Shown piece by piece: positions 41,420-51,175 of a stretch of 64,000 bases of DNA; positions within the stretch are counted from its first letter, which is position 1; each line of letters starts with the position of its first letter. The position numbers were made by a program, and so were the translations under genes. The stretch spans positions 1 through 64,000 of the forward strand of contig NZ_WGNY01000008.1 in the NCBI RefSeq assembly GCF_016124325.1, written 5' to 3'. A model generated the notes under the pieces. That model ran no database searches and was not told the origin of the DNA. It saw only the letters and a program-made list of their open reading frames with translations. This DNA is from Phenylobacterium sp. Lineage in GTDB: Bacteria > Pseudomonadota > Alphaproteobacteria > Caulobacterales > Caulobacteraceae.

Positions 41420-41929
41420 GTGGTGTCTTCCCTCGGCAAACTTGCCGTCGTGGCGGGCGTGTCGGCGCTGGTGAGCGCCGGGGTCATGTCCGCCATGAGC
41501 CCGCAGCCGCTGCGGATGGCCCGGCTGGACGCCACCGGCCTTTCCGCCGGCTCGGCCTCGCTGGGCTCCGGTGCGGTGTCCAAGGGCGCCGACGGCCACT
41601 TCTGGGCCGACGCCGACGTCAACGGCCAGCCGGTCCACTTCCTGGTCGACACCGGCGCCACTGCGGTGGCGCTGACGGCCAGCGACGCCCAGCGTCTCGG
41701 CCTCAAGACCGCCGACCTGAAGTACGGCTACAACGTCACCACCGCCGGGGGATCCGCCCGCGCCGCCGCCGTGACCCTGGCCTCCGTGTCGGTCAACGGG
41801 GCGCGGCTCGAAAACGTCCAGGCGCTCGTCGTCTCCGACGGCCTCGACGTCTCGCTGCTCGGCATGAGCTACCTAGGCCGCCTCACCCGCTTCGAGGCCA
41901 CGCGCGACACGCTGCGCTTCGAGCCCTGA
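41420..41929 (+). CDS. retropepsin-like aspartic protease (clan AA, TIGR02281 type)
   Basis: A 169-aa protein with an N-terminal membrane anchor (about 7-26). A single clan AA domain follows, with the active-site loop FLVDTGATAVALT (Asp77) and the flap/strand NVTTAGGSARAAAVTLASVS. The conserved C-terminal LLGMSYLGRLTRFEATRDTL is typical of this family. It would act as a dimer at the periplasmic side. GTG at 41423 is an alternative start. The 3' end overlaps dusA on the other strand by 57 bp. Confidence 0.85.
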   Translation: MVSSLGKLAVVAGVSALVSAGVMSAMSPQPLRMARLDATGLSAGSASLGSGAVSKGADGHFWADADVNGQPVHFLVDTGATAVALTASDAQRLGLKTADLKYGYNVTTAGGSARAAAVTLASVSVNGARLENVQALVVSDGLDVSLLGMSYLGRLTRFEATRDTLRFEP

Positions 41930-42892
41930 GATCGCGGACAGCGCCTCGTCGATCACCGCCAGCCCGGCGCCCGGCTTGACGCCCTCCACCGTCAGGATGC
42001 GCCGCCACGTGCGCGCGCCCGGCCGGCCGTGGAACAGGCCCAGCATGTGCCGCGTCATGGCCGCGAGGTGCGTCCCCCTCGCCAGCTCGGCCGCCACATA
42101 GTCGCGATAGGCCGCCACCGCGGCGAACGGATCGACCGCCCCGCCCTCGCCGAAGATGCGCGCGTCGGCCTCGGCCAGGATCGCCGGGGTGTGATAGGCC
42201 GCCCGCCCCAGCATCACCCCGTCCACGTGCTTCAGATGTTCCTCGGCCTCGTCCAGCGAGCCGATGCCGCCGTTGATGACGATGGTCAGGTCGGGCCGCT
42301 CGCGCTTCAGGCGCCAGACCAGCGGATAGTCGAGCGGCGGGACGTCGCGGTTTTCCTTGGGCGACAAGCCCTTCAGCCACGCCTTGCGCGCATGGACCGT
42401 GAACTGCGTGACGCCCGCCTTGGCGCAGAGGTCGACCAGCCCGAACAGGCTCTCTTCCGGGTCCTGGTCGTCCACGCCGATCCGGCACTTCACCGTCACC
42501 GGGACCTTCACCGCCGCGCCCATGGCCGCTACGCACTCCGCCACCAGCTCCGGCTCGCGCATCAGGCAGGCGCCGAAGCGCCCCGACTGCACCCGGTCGG
42601 ACGGGCAGCCGACGTTCAGGTTGATCTCGTCGTAGCCACGCGCCTCGCCGATCCGCGCCGCCTCGGCCAGCTCCGCCGGCTCCGAGCCGCCGAGTTGCAG
42701 CGCGACCGGGTGCTCGACATCCGAAAACGCCAGCAGCCGCTCGCGGTCGCCGTGCAGCACGGCGCCGGTCGTCAGCATCTCGGTATAGAGCAGCGCCCGG
42801 CGCGTCAGCATCCGATGCAGGACCCGACAATGCCGGTCCGTCCAGTCCATCATCGGCGCGACGGACAGTCTATTCGATTGAAATATCGTCAC
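41873..42892 (-). CDS. dusA: tRNA-dihydrouridine(20/20a) synthase
   Basis: A 339-aa FMN-dependent enzyme reducing U20/U20a in the tRNA D-loop. It shows VAPMMDWTDRHCR (11-23), catalytic Cys96 in NLNVGCPSDRVQSG, KCRIGVDD, FTVHARKAWLKGLSPKENR and the FMN phosphate site NGGIGS with VMLGRAAY. The LHGDRERLL region fits DusA rather than DusB. The start is GTG at 42892 with a weak ribosome-binding site. Its last 19 codons overlap the protease gene tail to tail. Confidence 0.95.
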   Translation of the reverse strand: MTIFQSNRLSVAPMMDWTDRHCRVLHRMLTRRALLYTEMLTTGAVLHGDRERLLAFSDVEHPVALQLGGSEPAELAEAARIGEARGYDEINLNVGCPSDRVQSGRFGACLMREPELVAECVAAMGAAVKVPVTVKCRIGVDDQDPEESLFGLVDLCAKAGVTQFTVHARKAWLKGLSPKENRDVPPLDYPLVWRLKRERPDLTIVINGGIGSLDEAEEHLKHVDGVMLGRAAYHTPAILAEADARIFGEGGAVDPFAAVAAYRDYVAAELARGTHLAAMTRHMLGLFHGRPGARTWRRILTVEGVKPGAGLAVIDEALSAISGLEAQRVARGLEAGEAA

Positions 42893-43185
42893 TTCTTGTC
42901 TGGCGTTCAGTCGATCATCGGCGACAGGTCGTGCGCCAAACTACGATGATTTTCGACCCGTTTCGCCCCTTTTCGAAGCCTTGCCGCGCCTGAGAGACGG
43001 CGTCCGTCCGCCCCGTGCGGGCGCAGCCACGAAGCGCGGGCCGCCACGTCAGCAGCGCTTGCACGGAATCGGTCCACGCCCAACTCGTTCCCGGGCAAGC
43101 GGCCGCGTGTGGGGGTGTGTCGGGCCTCACCGGACGGCGGCGGCCGGCCGACCGGGCCGCAGGAGGAAGAGGGAGACCTGGACCA

Positions 43186-44118
43186 ATGGATGGCGCGAAG
43201 GCGGCCGGCGGCGGCGCGAGCGGACAGGATCGGCTGAACGACGGCGGGACCGCCGCGCCGCGGCTGCGCAAGGACATGAACTACGTGACCTTCGTCGAGC
43301 TGCCGGCGTGGTCGACCGGCCCGGGCCCGGGCCTGGAGGAGATCGTCGCCGCCCTGCGCGCGGCCAAGGTCGAGGCGGTCCAGGCGCGCGATCCCAGGCC
43401 CTACCTCGCGGCCGGCTTCCGGGCCACGGGCATGGGACGGATCCTGGCGCCGCAGGACGCCGACGCCGTGGCGCGCGCCGGCGCCGAGCTCGGCCTGGAC
43501 GCCACGACGGTGCACCTGGGCGACGGACTGGAGACCGACGCCGAGGCGGATCGGCTCGCCGGCGCGATGCTGGAGGCCGGGGCGCGCCACGGTCACGCGC
43601 TCCACCTCGAACTCCACCGCGCGACCCTGGCGCAGGACATGCGCCGCACGCTCTCCCTCATCGAGCGGTTCCCGGAGCTGCGGTTCACCGCCGACCTCTC
43701 GCACTGGTACACCGGGCTGGAGATGACCTACGGCGACTTCACCGGAAAGCTGGACCGCCTCGGCCCCGTCTTCGAGCGCGTGCGTATGATCCACGGACGG
43801 ATCGGCGATCCGAGCTGCATGCAGGTGGGGATGTCGGTGGATCCGGACCGCCGGGCCATCGGCCACTTCCGCGAGATGTGGCGGCGCTGCTGCCGCGGCT
43901 TCCTCGACGGCGCGGGGCCCGGCGACGTCCTCCCGTTCGCGGCCGAGCTCCTGCCGAACGCCGTGACCATTCAGGGGACCCGCGTGCCCCTGGACTACGC
44001 CCGCCTCGCGCCCGGCCCCGATGGCGAGCTGCGGGAGGAGTCCGATCGCTGGGCGGACGCCGAGCGGCTCTGGGAGATCGCCTCCGAGGCGTTCGCCGAG
44101 GCGACGCAGCCGGCCTGA
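43186..44118 (+). CDS. TIM-barrel sugar isomerase/epimerase-like protein
   Basis: A 310-aa protein of the xylose isomerase-like TIM-barrel type. Barrel strands and metal ligands: LHLELHRATL (Glu), RFTADLSHWYTG (Asp/His), VRMIHGRIGDPS (His). ATG at 43186 is chosen; upstream in-frame residues look like non-coding sequence. No signal peptide. It is encoded just before the TonB-receptor locus and may act on a sugar from it. The 293 bp before it (42893-43185) shows no clear promoter or gene. Confidence 0.78.
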   Translation: MDGAKAAGGGASGQDRLNDGGTAAPRLRKDMNYVTFVELPAWSTGPGPGLEEIVAALRAAKVEAVQARDPRPYLAAGFRATGMGRILAPQDADAVARAGAELGLDATTVHLGDGLETDAEADRLAGAMLEAGARHGHALHLELHRATLAQDMRRTLSLIERFPELRFTADLSHWYTGLEMTYGDFTGKLDRLGPVFERVRMIHGRIGDPSCMQVGMSVDPDRRAIGHFREMWRRCCRGFLDGAGPGDVLPFAAELLPNAVTIQGTRVPLDYARLAPGPDGELREESDRWADAERLWEIASEAFAEATQPA

Positions 44119-44251
44119 CCCGGCCACTAGAATGTCAATTGAGCGCCTGAAGCCGACTTTCCGGCTCCAGCGCAAGGACGAACGGCGCGCCCCGCCTTGA
44201 GCGGACTCGTCGCGGTCGCCTGCGGCCATCACGAAGTTTTCCCGCGAATTT

Positions 44252-44269
44252 AGTTAGTGACTACTAGAT
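44252..44269. promoter_or_regulatory. 18-bp operator, site 1 (TonB receptor 1)
   Basis: AGTTAGTG-AC-TACTAGAT. It is the weakest of four sites with 8-2-8 dyad A-S-Y-TAGTG half-sites in this locus, 132 bp upstream of the first TonB-dependent receptor. The surrounding gap (44119-44401) has no other feature I can support. Confidence 0.7.
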
Positions 44270-44401
44270 TTTTTCGAAGACCTGCGTCAGTTAGATGACG
44301 CGGAGGACGCGCTACGTGACATGCCAGCGCCCATCCGCCCGACGGCGCACACAAGCATCTGGCCGCGACGCGGGCCGGTGAAACACGGGAGGGACGGTAG
44401 G

Positions 44402-46675
44402 ATGTCGAGGAGATCGAGACTCTGGGTTGGCGCGGCGGCTATCGCCATGGGCGGCTTCGCCGCAGCCGACGCCTCGGCCCAGGCCGCGGGCGGAGCCGGA
44501 GAGAGCGCCGACAATCGGAACACGGTGGCCGAGATCGTCGTCTCGGCCCAGCGCATCGAGCAGAACCTGCAGTCGGTGCCGGTGGCGGTGACCGCCGTGA
44601 GCGGCGCAGAGCTGGAAAGCCGCAAGCTCAACGACCTGACGCAGATCCAGCTCGTCGCGCCCAGCTTCCAGACGACCACCGACAACGCCTTCTCGCTGCG
44701 CGGGATCGGCAGTTCGATCTTCCTGGCCACCGTCGACTCGAGCGTCGGCGTCATGGTCGACGACGTCTCGCTGGGCGTGCCGCTGTTCCAGAGCAACGGC
44801 GTGTTCAACGACATCGCGCGGATCGAAGTGCTGCGCGGCCCTCAGGGCCTGCTGTTCGGCCGCAACGCCTCGGCGGGCCTGCTCAGCGTGGTCACCAACC
44901 GCCCGCGCCTTGGCGAGACCAGCGGCAACCTGAACGTCGAATACGACAATCGCGACACCGCCGACGGCGGTCACTTCGGCGCCGTGGCGCGCGGCGTCGT
45001 GAACCTTCCGGTCACCGCGAACTCGGCGCTCCGGATCAACCTGCTGGGCTCGTACCAGAACCCCATCGCCCGGGCGATCATCGCCGCGCCGCCGAACGCG
45101 GACATCCAGCAGAACCAGACCCGCGTCGCGGGGCGCATCAAGTACCTGTGGGAGCCCTCGGACGGAACGGATCTCTACCTGTCGGCCGACTACAGCCGCG
45201 AACGCGGCGTGGGCGGCATCTGGGACCGGACCCTGCGTACGACCGGAGCCGGGGTCTACAACGCCGCCCTGGCCAAGGAGGGCGCCGTCGCGGGGCCCAA
45301 GAACCTGCGCTACGGCATCGACGCGCCCGGCAACTTCCGCAGCGTGGACACCTACGGCGTGTCGGCCAACGTCTCGCACGAGCTCACGCCGAACCTGACG
45401 CTGTCGAACGTGGCGGCCTATCGCAGCTTCGACCTGTCGCTGTGGCTGGACACGGACTACTCGCTGGAGGACCGGCTCAACACCAACCGCAACGCCACGA
45501 ACTACCGCCAGTACTCCGATGAGCTGCGGCTGGCCTACAAGGGCGACAAGATCGACGGGCAGGCCGGGCTCTATGCGTTCTCGTCGACGACCAAGGGCCG
45601 CACCCAGATCGCGGCGGCCTTCGGCACGGGAATCCCGAACCTGCTCGGCGGCGATTTCGACGCACGAAACACCAATGAGAGCATCGCCGCCTTCGGGCAG
45701 TTCAACTACCACGTCACCGACGCGCTCAGCCTGATCTTCGGCGGCCGGCTCACGCACGACAACGTCAAGATGCGGACCACGCAGGACGTCGGGAACTACG
45801 TCACCAAACCCGGCGTCTACGGCCCCTCCGGCACGTTCCGGTTCAGCCGCTCGAACACCGACTTCAGCTACAAGGTCGGCGGCCAGTACCAGTTCACCCC
45901 CGACGTGATGGCGTATGCGACCTATGCGACGGGCTACAAGGGACCGGGCTATCCGCAGAACCTGGGCTCATCCGCCTTCGACCCCTATATCGCGCCGGAG
46001 ACGGTGAAGGACTTCGAGGCCGGCGTGCGCTCGACGCTCCTCGACAGGCGCCTGCGGCTGAACGTGTCGGCTTTCCACGAGAAGTTCACGGACTTCCAGA
46101 CCCAGACCTACGACTCGGTCGCCGCGCTGTTCCGTCTCGCCAACGCCGGCGGGGTCCGCGCCTACGGCGTCGAGCTCGACGGGTCGGCCAGGCCCGTGGA
46201 GAACCTGACGATCAACTTCGGGGCCACCCTCTCGTCGACGAAGTTCACCGACTTCATCACGACCTGCTTCCCGAACCAGACGGTGGCCCAGGGCTGCGTC
46301 GCGGGCCAGCTGCAGGCCAAGGGCCTCGCGCCGCCCAGCGCCGCGAAGTTCACCTCCAACCTGCAGGGGCTCTACGACATCCCGATCGGCGACAATACGC
46401 TGACCCTGGAAGCGAACTTCTTCCATCGCTCGGGCGTCAACTTCTCGCCCAACGGCGATCCGGGCACCGCGCTCGGCGCGGTGAACAGCTGGGGGGCCAG
46501 CATGACCTACAAGGTCGCGGGCCGCTACGAGATCGGCGTGTTCTGCCGCAACTGCGGCGACGAGCGTGCGCCCAGCTTCCTCAGCCACGTCACGGGCGAT
46601 CCGCTGGCGATCCTGCAGTCCTGGAACTTCAATTCGGTGCGCACGATCGGCGCATCGTTCAACTACGACTTCTAG
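44402..46675 (+). CDS. TonB-dependent outer membrane receptor 1
   Basis: A 757-aa receptor with signal peptide (MSRRSRLWVGAAAIAMGG, cut near ADASAQ). A TonB-box-like AEIVVSAQRIEQNLQSVPVA precedes a plug domain (about 55-165, with RIEVLRGPQGLLFGRNASAG), then a 22-strand-type barrel ending SFNYDF with terminal Phe. GGGAGGGACGGTAGG precedes the ATG. The genes downstream point to uptake of an amino-sugar-containing glycoside. An 18-bp operator lies upstream. Confidence 0.93.
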   Translation: MSRRSRLWVGAAAIAMGGFAAADASAQAAGGAGESADNRNTVAEIVVSAQRIEQNLQSVPVAVTAVSGAELESRKLNDLTQIQLVAPSFQTTTDNAFSLRGIGSSIFLATVDSSVGVMVDDVSLGVPLFQSNGVFNDIARIEVLRGPQGLLFGRNASAGLLSVVTNRPRLGETSGNLNVEYDNRDTADGGHFGAVARGVVNLPVTANSALRINLLGSYQNPIARAIIAAPPNADIQQNQTRVAGRIKYLWEPSDGTDLYLSADYSRERGVGGIWDRTLRTTGAGVYNAALAKEGAVAGPKNLRYGIDAPGNFRSVDTYGVSANVSHELTPNLTLSNVAAYRSFDLSLWLDTDYSLEDRLNTNRNATNYRQYSDELRLAYKGDKIDGQAGLYAFSSTTKGRTQIAAAFGTGIPNLLGGDFDARNTNESIAAFGQFNYHVTDALSLIFGGRLTHDNVKMRTTQDVGNYVTKPGVYGPSGTFRFSRSNTDFSYKVGGQYQFTPDVMAYATYATGYKGPGYPQNLGSSAFDPYIAPETVKDFEAGVRSTLLDRRLRLNVSAFHEKFTDFQTQTYDSVAALFRLANAGGVRAYGVELDGSARPVENLTINFGATLSSTKFTDFITTCFPNQTVAQGCVAGQLQAKGLAPPSAAKFTSNLQGLYDIPIGDNTLTLEANFFHRSGVNFSPNGDPGTALGAVNSWGASMTYKVAGRYEIGVFCRNCGDERAPSFLSHVTGDPLAILQSWNFNSVRTIGASFNYDF

Positions 46676-46821
46676 GATCGAGAGAGCTTGTTCGGCGACC
46701 GGGCGGGGCGCCCATGCGCCCCCGCCCGGCCCTGCCCGCGAACTGGAATGCGACCCGCACGCGTCGCGCTGGCGTCCTGCAATCCTAGGCGATACCACGG
46801 ACTTTCACTACGAGAGCCGTC

Positions 46822-47466
46822 ATGCCCAAGAAGTCGGATGCATCCCAGAAGGATAGCGGCCAGGTCCCGATCCCGGGGATGCGGCAGCGGCGCGGCCGCA
46901 AGCGCCGGGCCGAGATCCTGAGGGCGGGCCGCAACCTCTTCGCCCAGTACGGATTCCGCGGCACCAGCCTGGCGATGCTCGCCCAGGAGGTCGGCATGAC
47001 CGATGCGGGCCTGCTCTATCACTTCCCGACCAAGAACGACCTGCTGCTCGCGGTTCTCGAAGAGACGGACGAGGCGCAGGAGACCCGGATGGCCGGCGAC
47101 CTCGACACCGCCAACGCCGACTACATCGCCTCCTGGGCCGAGTTCGGACAGGTGCTCGAGGACGATCCCGTCCTCACGGCGCTGGACGTCCTGATGTCGG
47201 CCGAACACCTCCAGACCTCGTCCGACTTCAACCAGTACTTCCGTCGGCGCTACGACTCCTTTCGCAACCGTCTGGTCCGCTCGTTCGAGGCCGGCCGGGC
47301 GGCCGGGGTGTTCCGCACCGACTTCGATCCGCAGACCGAGGCCGTGCTGATGCTGGCGACCCTGGACGGCCTGCGGCTGCAATGGCTCCTCAGCGACGGC
47401 CGCATCTCGATGGCGAACGCCATGCGATATTTCATCCGGCACATGGAGGCCCGGATCCGCGCCTGA
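46822..47466 (+). CDS. TetR family regulator 1, likely controller of the 18-bp sites
   Basis: A 214-aa TetR protein. The HTH spans about 27-70 (RRAEILRAGRNLFAQYGFRG, LAMLAQEVGMTDAGLLYHFP). It lies between receptor 1 and the transporter, both with the shared 18-bp dyad in front. That position makes it the best candidate to bind the four sites; the second TetR at 56.6 kb is the alternative. The ligand is probably a sugar-derived or acyl metabolite of the pathway. Confidence 0.88.
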   Translation: MPKKSDASQKDSGQVPIPGMRQRRGRKRRAEILRAGRNLFAQYGFRGTSLAMLAQEVGMTDAGLLYHFPTKNDLLLAVLEETDEAQETRMAGDLDTANADYIASWAEFGQVLEDDPVLTALDVLMSAEHLQTSSDFNQYFRRRYDSFRNRLVRSFEAGRAAGVFRTDFDPQTEAVLMLATLDGLRLQWLLSDGRISMANAMRYFIRHMEARIRA

Positions 47467-47495
47467 GCCGGGCGTCTGCGGAGCCTTGCGCGCAA

Positions 47496-47513
47496 ACCTA
47501 GTGGTCGCTAAGT
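47496..47513. promoter_or_regulatory. 18-bp operator, site 2 (transporter 1)
   Basis: ACCTAGTG-GT-CGCTAAGT, 33 bp upstream of the GPH-type transporter start. One base in the right arm departs from the consensus. Confidence 0.82.
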
Positions 47514-47546
47514 AATCTCGACGACGGCGGCGGCGGGGAAGCGTTC

Positions 47547-48995
47547 ATGGACATCGTATCGGCGACCGCGCCCGCCGCCGATACGGCGCAGCCCCTGAGC
47601 GTCCGGACAAAGCTGATCTACGGCGCGGGCCAGATCGTCGACACGGTCACGGCGACGCTGCTGCCGGCATTCCTGTTCTTCTACCTGACCGCCGTATGCG
47701 GCCTGTCGGGCTTCCTGGCCGGGCTCAGCATGCTGATCACCCTGGTCATCGACGCGGTCGCCGATCCCTTCATCGGCGCGCTGTCCGACAACACGCGGTC
47801 GCGATGGGGCCGCCGCCACATGTTCATGCTCGCCAGCATCGTTCCGCTCGCGGTCAGCGTCGGCCTGCTGTTCTCGATCCCCGAGGTCCTGACCGAGTTC
47901 CAGGCGTTCCTCTATGTGACGGCGATCTCGATCGCGCTGCGGCTCGCCTATTCGGCCTACACCCTCCCGCATGCGGCGCTCGGGGCCGAGCTGACCGCGG
48001 ACTATGTGGAACGATCCAGCGTCGCGGCCTATCGGCTGACCTTCAGTTCGGCCGGCGCATTCATCCCGATCGTCCTGGGCTATTCGGTCTTCCTGACCGG
48101 CCCCAAGGGCGTGCTCGACCGAGGCGCCTATTCGCCCTTCGCCTGGACCTGCGCGGCGCTGTTGCTGGCGGCGGGCCTGTTCTGCGCGCTCGCCACGCTG
48201 CGCATGCGGCACGGCCTCCACGTGGCCCCGACGCGGAGCGGGCTGGGCCGGGCGCTTTTCCGCGACGTGATCAACCTCGCCCGGCACCGGTCCGCGCGCA
48301 TTCTCGTGGGGGTGGTGCTGATGTTCAACATCGCCCAGGGCGTCGTGCTGAACCTCAACCTGCACGCCAACAAGTACTTCTGGGGCCTCTCCGAGGAGGG
48401 CCTGAAATTGGTCGGGCTCGCCCAGCCCGCGGGGCTGCTCCTTGGCGCCCTGGTCGGCGCCCTGCTGGCGAAACGGTTCGAGAAGAAGCCGGTGGTCGTG
48501 TACGGCCTCCTGGCGATGTGCGCGATCGAGGCCGCATTGCCGATGCTGCGCATCGCCGGAATCATTCCCGCGGACGAGAACGTGATCGTCGCCCTCATCA
48601 TACCGGGGCGCATCGTCATGTACGTCGCCTACATGTCGCTGCTGATCAGCTTCACCTCGATGGTGGCCGACGCCGCCGACGAGCACGAGTTGATGTACGG
48701 GGTTCGCCGCGAGGGCCTGTTCTTCGCCGGCGTCGCGTTCGCGACGAAGTCCGCGGCGGGTTTCGGCGGCCTGTGGGCCGGGCTGGTCCTGGACATGATC
48801 GGGTTCCCGAAGGCGCCGACGGCGGAGTTGGTCACCCCGGAGATCACCACCCGGCTGGGCTATGCCGCCGGCCCCGTGGCCGGGGCGCTGACGCTGATCT
48901 GCGTGCTGATCGTGCTGGGCTACCGCCTCGACCGGAGAGCGCACGACGCCATACTCGCACAGATCGCGGTGCGGCGGCGGGCAGGCGGGGCCTAG
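47547..48995 (+). CDS. GPH-type MFS sugar:cation symporter
   Basis: A 482-aa membrane protein with about 12 transmembrane helices. The GPH/MelB signature is clear: LITLVIDAVADPFIGALSDN and RSRWGRRHMFMLAS after helix 2, and SMVADAADEHELMYGVRREG later. It probably imports the glycoside or sugar released in the periplasm. Its stop overlaps the stop of the opposite-strand kinase by 4 bp (CTAG). Confidence 0.92.
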   Translation: MDIVSATAPAADTAQPLSVRTKLIYGAGQIVDTVTATLLPAFLFFYLTAVCGLSGFLAGLSMLITLVIDAVADPFIGALSDNTRSRWGRRHMFMLASIVPLAVSVGLLFSIPEVLTEFQAFLYVTAISIALRLAYSAYTLPHAALGAELTADYVERSSVAAYRLTFSSAGAFIPIVLGYSVFLTGPKGVLDRGAYSPFAWTCAALLLAAGLFCALATLRMRHGLHVAPTRSGLGRALFRDVINLARHRSARILVGVVLMFNIAQGVVLNLNLHANKYFWGLSEEGLKLVGLAQPAGLLLGALVGALLAKRFEKKPVVVYGLLAMCAIEAALPMLRIAGIIPADENVIVALIIPGRIVMYVAYMSLLISFTSMVADAADEHELMYGVRREGLFFAGVAFATKSAAGFGGLWAGLVLDMIGFPKAPTAELVTPEITTRLGYAAGPVAGALTLICVLIVLGYRLDRRAHDAILAQIAVRRRAGGA

Positions 48996-49921
48996 GTCCC
49001 GAACCTCGCCGAGGCGTCCCGCGCGGCGTGCCGCGCCAGGACGAGCGCGCCCTCTTCCGGCGAAGCCGCCGGGGTGGCCAACACGGCGTCCGGGCGCTCG
49101 CGGGCCAGGCGCTCGCCGATGGCGGCGACGAGGGCCTCGCCACCCTGGGCGATCGTGCCGCCGCCGAAGCAGGCCTGGAACGGGCCGGGCTTCAGCCGGG
49201 CCGCCATGGCGAGGGTGGTGACGACATAGTCTTCGACCGCCCGCCCGACCAGTCGGCTGGCCGTGGCGTCGCCCTCCCGCCAGGCCTCGAACACCACCGG
49301 GGCGAGGCGAAGGATGCGCTCCCGCGCCGCCGGATCGCGCATCATCCACCGCGGGAACTCGGCCGCCGTCACGCCGCAGTGTTCCAGCACCCGCGCACAG
49401 AGCGGCGTGACGGTCGCGCGACCATCGAGCATGCGGGCCACGGCAGGCACGGCCTTGAGCCGCACGTCGAACACGTCGGCGACGCCGACACTGTCGAAAA
49501 CCGTCTCGCCCCCGAGGCGCTCGCGCCAGGCCGTAGTGACCTCCGTGCCGTGCTGCACCAGCGTGGCCCGGTCCCGGCCCGCGGCGCCGGCCAGCGCCAC
49601 CACGCCGTCGTTGACCAGCAGGAGCCGCTCGCGCGGGACCTCCAGCGCGTTGGCGACCCGCCGGTGCTGCTCGGGATGCTCGTCCGGGAAGTCGACGCCG
49701 CTCAGGCCGATCACGATGTGGGCGATGCGCGCGCGGTCGGGCGCCAGCCGGTCGACGACGCCCCGCAGCACGGCCAGCGCCTCATCGTCGGGCAGGCCGA
49801 CGATGGCGCTCGGGCCGGTTCGGAGCCGGTCCAGCACGCCGCCGTCCAGAAGGCCGGCGATGGCCGCCGTCTTGGTGGCGCCGGCGTCGATGCCGATCAC
49901 CACCCTGGACGTCGCCGTCAC
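48992..49921 (-). CDS. BadF/BcrA-family ATPase, probable N-acetylglucosamine kinase
   Basis: A 309-aa ASKHA-fold kinase: phosphate-1 motif VVIGIDAGATKTAAI, connect and phosphate-2 regions LLLVNDGVVALAGAAGRD, and adenosine-side motif ACFGGGTIAQGGEAL. The family includes eukaryote-type N-acetylglucosamine kinases. With nagA and a nagB-like gene next door, phosphorylation of an N-acetyl-hexosamine is the natural role. The GTG start overlaps the oxidoreductase stop (GTGA). Confidence 0.87.
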   Translation of the reverse strand: MTATSRVVIGIDAGATKTAAIAGLLDGGVLDRLRTGPSAIVGLPDDEALAVLRGVVDRLAPDRARIAHIVIGLSGVDFPDEHPEQHRRVANALEVPRERLLLVNDGVVALAGAAGRDRATLVQHGTEVTTAWRERLGGETVFDSVGVADVFDVRLKAVPAVARMLDGRATVTPLCARVLEHCGVTAAEFPRWMMRDPAARERILRLAPVVFEAWREGDATASRLVGRAVEDYVVTTLAMAARLKPGPFQACFGGGTIAQGGEALVAAIGERLARERPDAVLATPAASPEEGALVLARHAARDASARFGT

Positions 49922-51087
49922 GCCGCGACGCCCGCTTCGGCCGAGTCCAGGGAAGCCCAAAGCGGCGCGCAGTCCACGATACGATCCTCGGCCAGCGCCC
50001 GGTCGATGGCCATCACGGTGAGGCCCGCCACCAGCGAGGCGGTGACCGACACGGGGAATGCGCGCTCGCCTTCAAGCGCGGCGACCAGATCGTGCGCCAT
50101 GGCCTGGTCCGCGCCGCCGTGTGAATCGCCTGCCGGTCCCCGCCAGCGGAACTGCTCGATCGTGCCGCGCGGCTCCAGCGGCGTGATCGCCAGGGTGTTC
50201 TGCACGAGGTCGATCGTCAGCACGCCGCGGGTCCCGACCAGATTCCAGCGCCGCTCGGCCACCGCCGCGCAGGTGTTCGAGTGGAACGAGAGCCGCACGC
50301 CGTTCGCGTACTCGACGATAGCGACCTGATGGTCGGTGACGTCCATGTCGGCCCCGCTGGTGTCGGGGGCGGCGTTCCAGCCGGAGAGGCGACGCAGGAT
50401 CGCCGGCCCCTCGTCGCGGGCGACCTTGGCGCTTTCGGGGGTGAAGATGCGCCGGCCGCCGAAGCTGGCCACGCGCGTCGGTCGCGCGCCGATCATCCGC
50501 CTCAGGATGTCGAAGTCGTGGCAGACCTTGTCCAGCATGTAGGATCCGCCCCACTCGGCGCGCCGGCGCCAGTTCCGGGCGAGGTAGGCGCCATGGGCCG
50601 GGGGCAGATGCTCGGTGGCGTCGATCGAGACGATGTCGCCGATAGCCCCCGCGTCGAGCCGCTCCAGCGCCGCCCGCACGATCGGCGCCGAGCGCGCCAC
50701 GAGGCCGACGAACACGCGCCCGTCGCCCCGCTCGCGGATCAGGCGCGCCGCCTCGAACGACTCCGCCTCGGTGCGCACGATGGGCTTCTCGATGAAGATC
50801 GGCCCGGGGTGATCGAGGGTCGCGCGCAGGTGCTCCAGGTGCAGGTGGTTCGGAGAACCGATCATCACCAGGTCGAAGGGTCCGTCGGCCAGCAGCGCGG
50901 CGACATCGGGATAGGCGACGCCGGCTTCGATCCCCTGTTCCGCCAGCAGCGGCGCGCCCACCGGCGACGGATCGACGTGGCCGGCGAGCTCGTAGTCCCA
51001 GCCCTCGGCGTGCGCGGCGCGGAGGAACATGCCCAGCCGCATGCCCAGGCCGATGACCGCGATCCGATGTCGTTTGCTCTGTTTCAT
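49918..51087 (-). CDS. Gfo/Idh/MocA family oxidoreductase
   Basis: A 389-aa NAD(P)-dependent enzyme. The Rossmann start is RIAVIGLGMRLGMFLRAAHA, the EKP motif is FIEKPIVRTEAES and the second domain has AEWGGSYMLDKVCHDFDILR. ATG 51087 has GGAGAGG upstream. It probably oxidises or epimerises the sugar moiety before or after hydrolysis. It is first of a two-gene unit with the sugar kinase, and shares operator site 3 with nagA. Confidence 0.9.
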   Translation of the reverse strand: MKQSKRHRIAVIGLGMRLGMFLRAAHAEGWDYELAGHVDPSPVGAPLLAEQGIEAGVAYPDVAALLADGPFDLVMIGSPNHLHLEHLRATLDHPGPIFIEKPIVRTEAESFEAARLIRERGDGRVFVGLVARSAPIVRAALERLDAGAIGDIVSIDATEHLPPAHGAYLARNWRRRAEWGGSYMLDKVCHDFDILRRMIGARPTRVASFGGRRIFTPESAKVARDEGPAILRRLSGWNAAPDTSGADMDVTDHQVAIVEYANGVRLSFHSNTCAAVAERRWNLVGTRGVLTIDLVQNTLAITPLEPRGTIEQFRWRGPAGDSHGGADQAMAHDLVAALEGERAFPVSVTASLVAGLTVMAIDRALAEDRIVDCAPLWASLDSAEAGVAA

Positions 51088-51175
51088 GCACCTCTCCGGA
51101 TGGCCTCGGGCGTCGAGCCGACGGGCCTGCGCCCAGGTCGCGAAGCCGATCCGCCAGGGCGCGAGTTGACCGATC

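Noticed and set aside
44119..44401. search for a riboswitch in the receptor 1 leader
   Set aside because: No conserved cobalamin, TPP or other riboswitch core could be recognised.
47696..50329. 877-codon plus-strand frame across transporter, kinase and oxidoreductase
   Set aside because: Out of frame with all three recognised genes; Arg/Pro-rich composition.
49918..51087. Gfo/Idh protein considered as a GH109 glycosidase
   Set aside because: The fold is shared, but I could not identify GH109-specific residues; oxidoreductase is the safer call.
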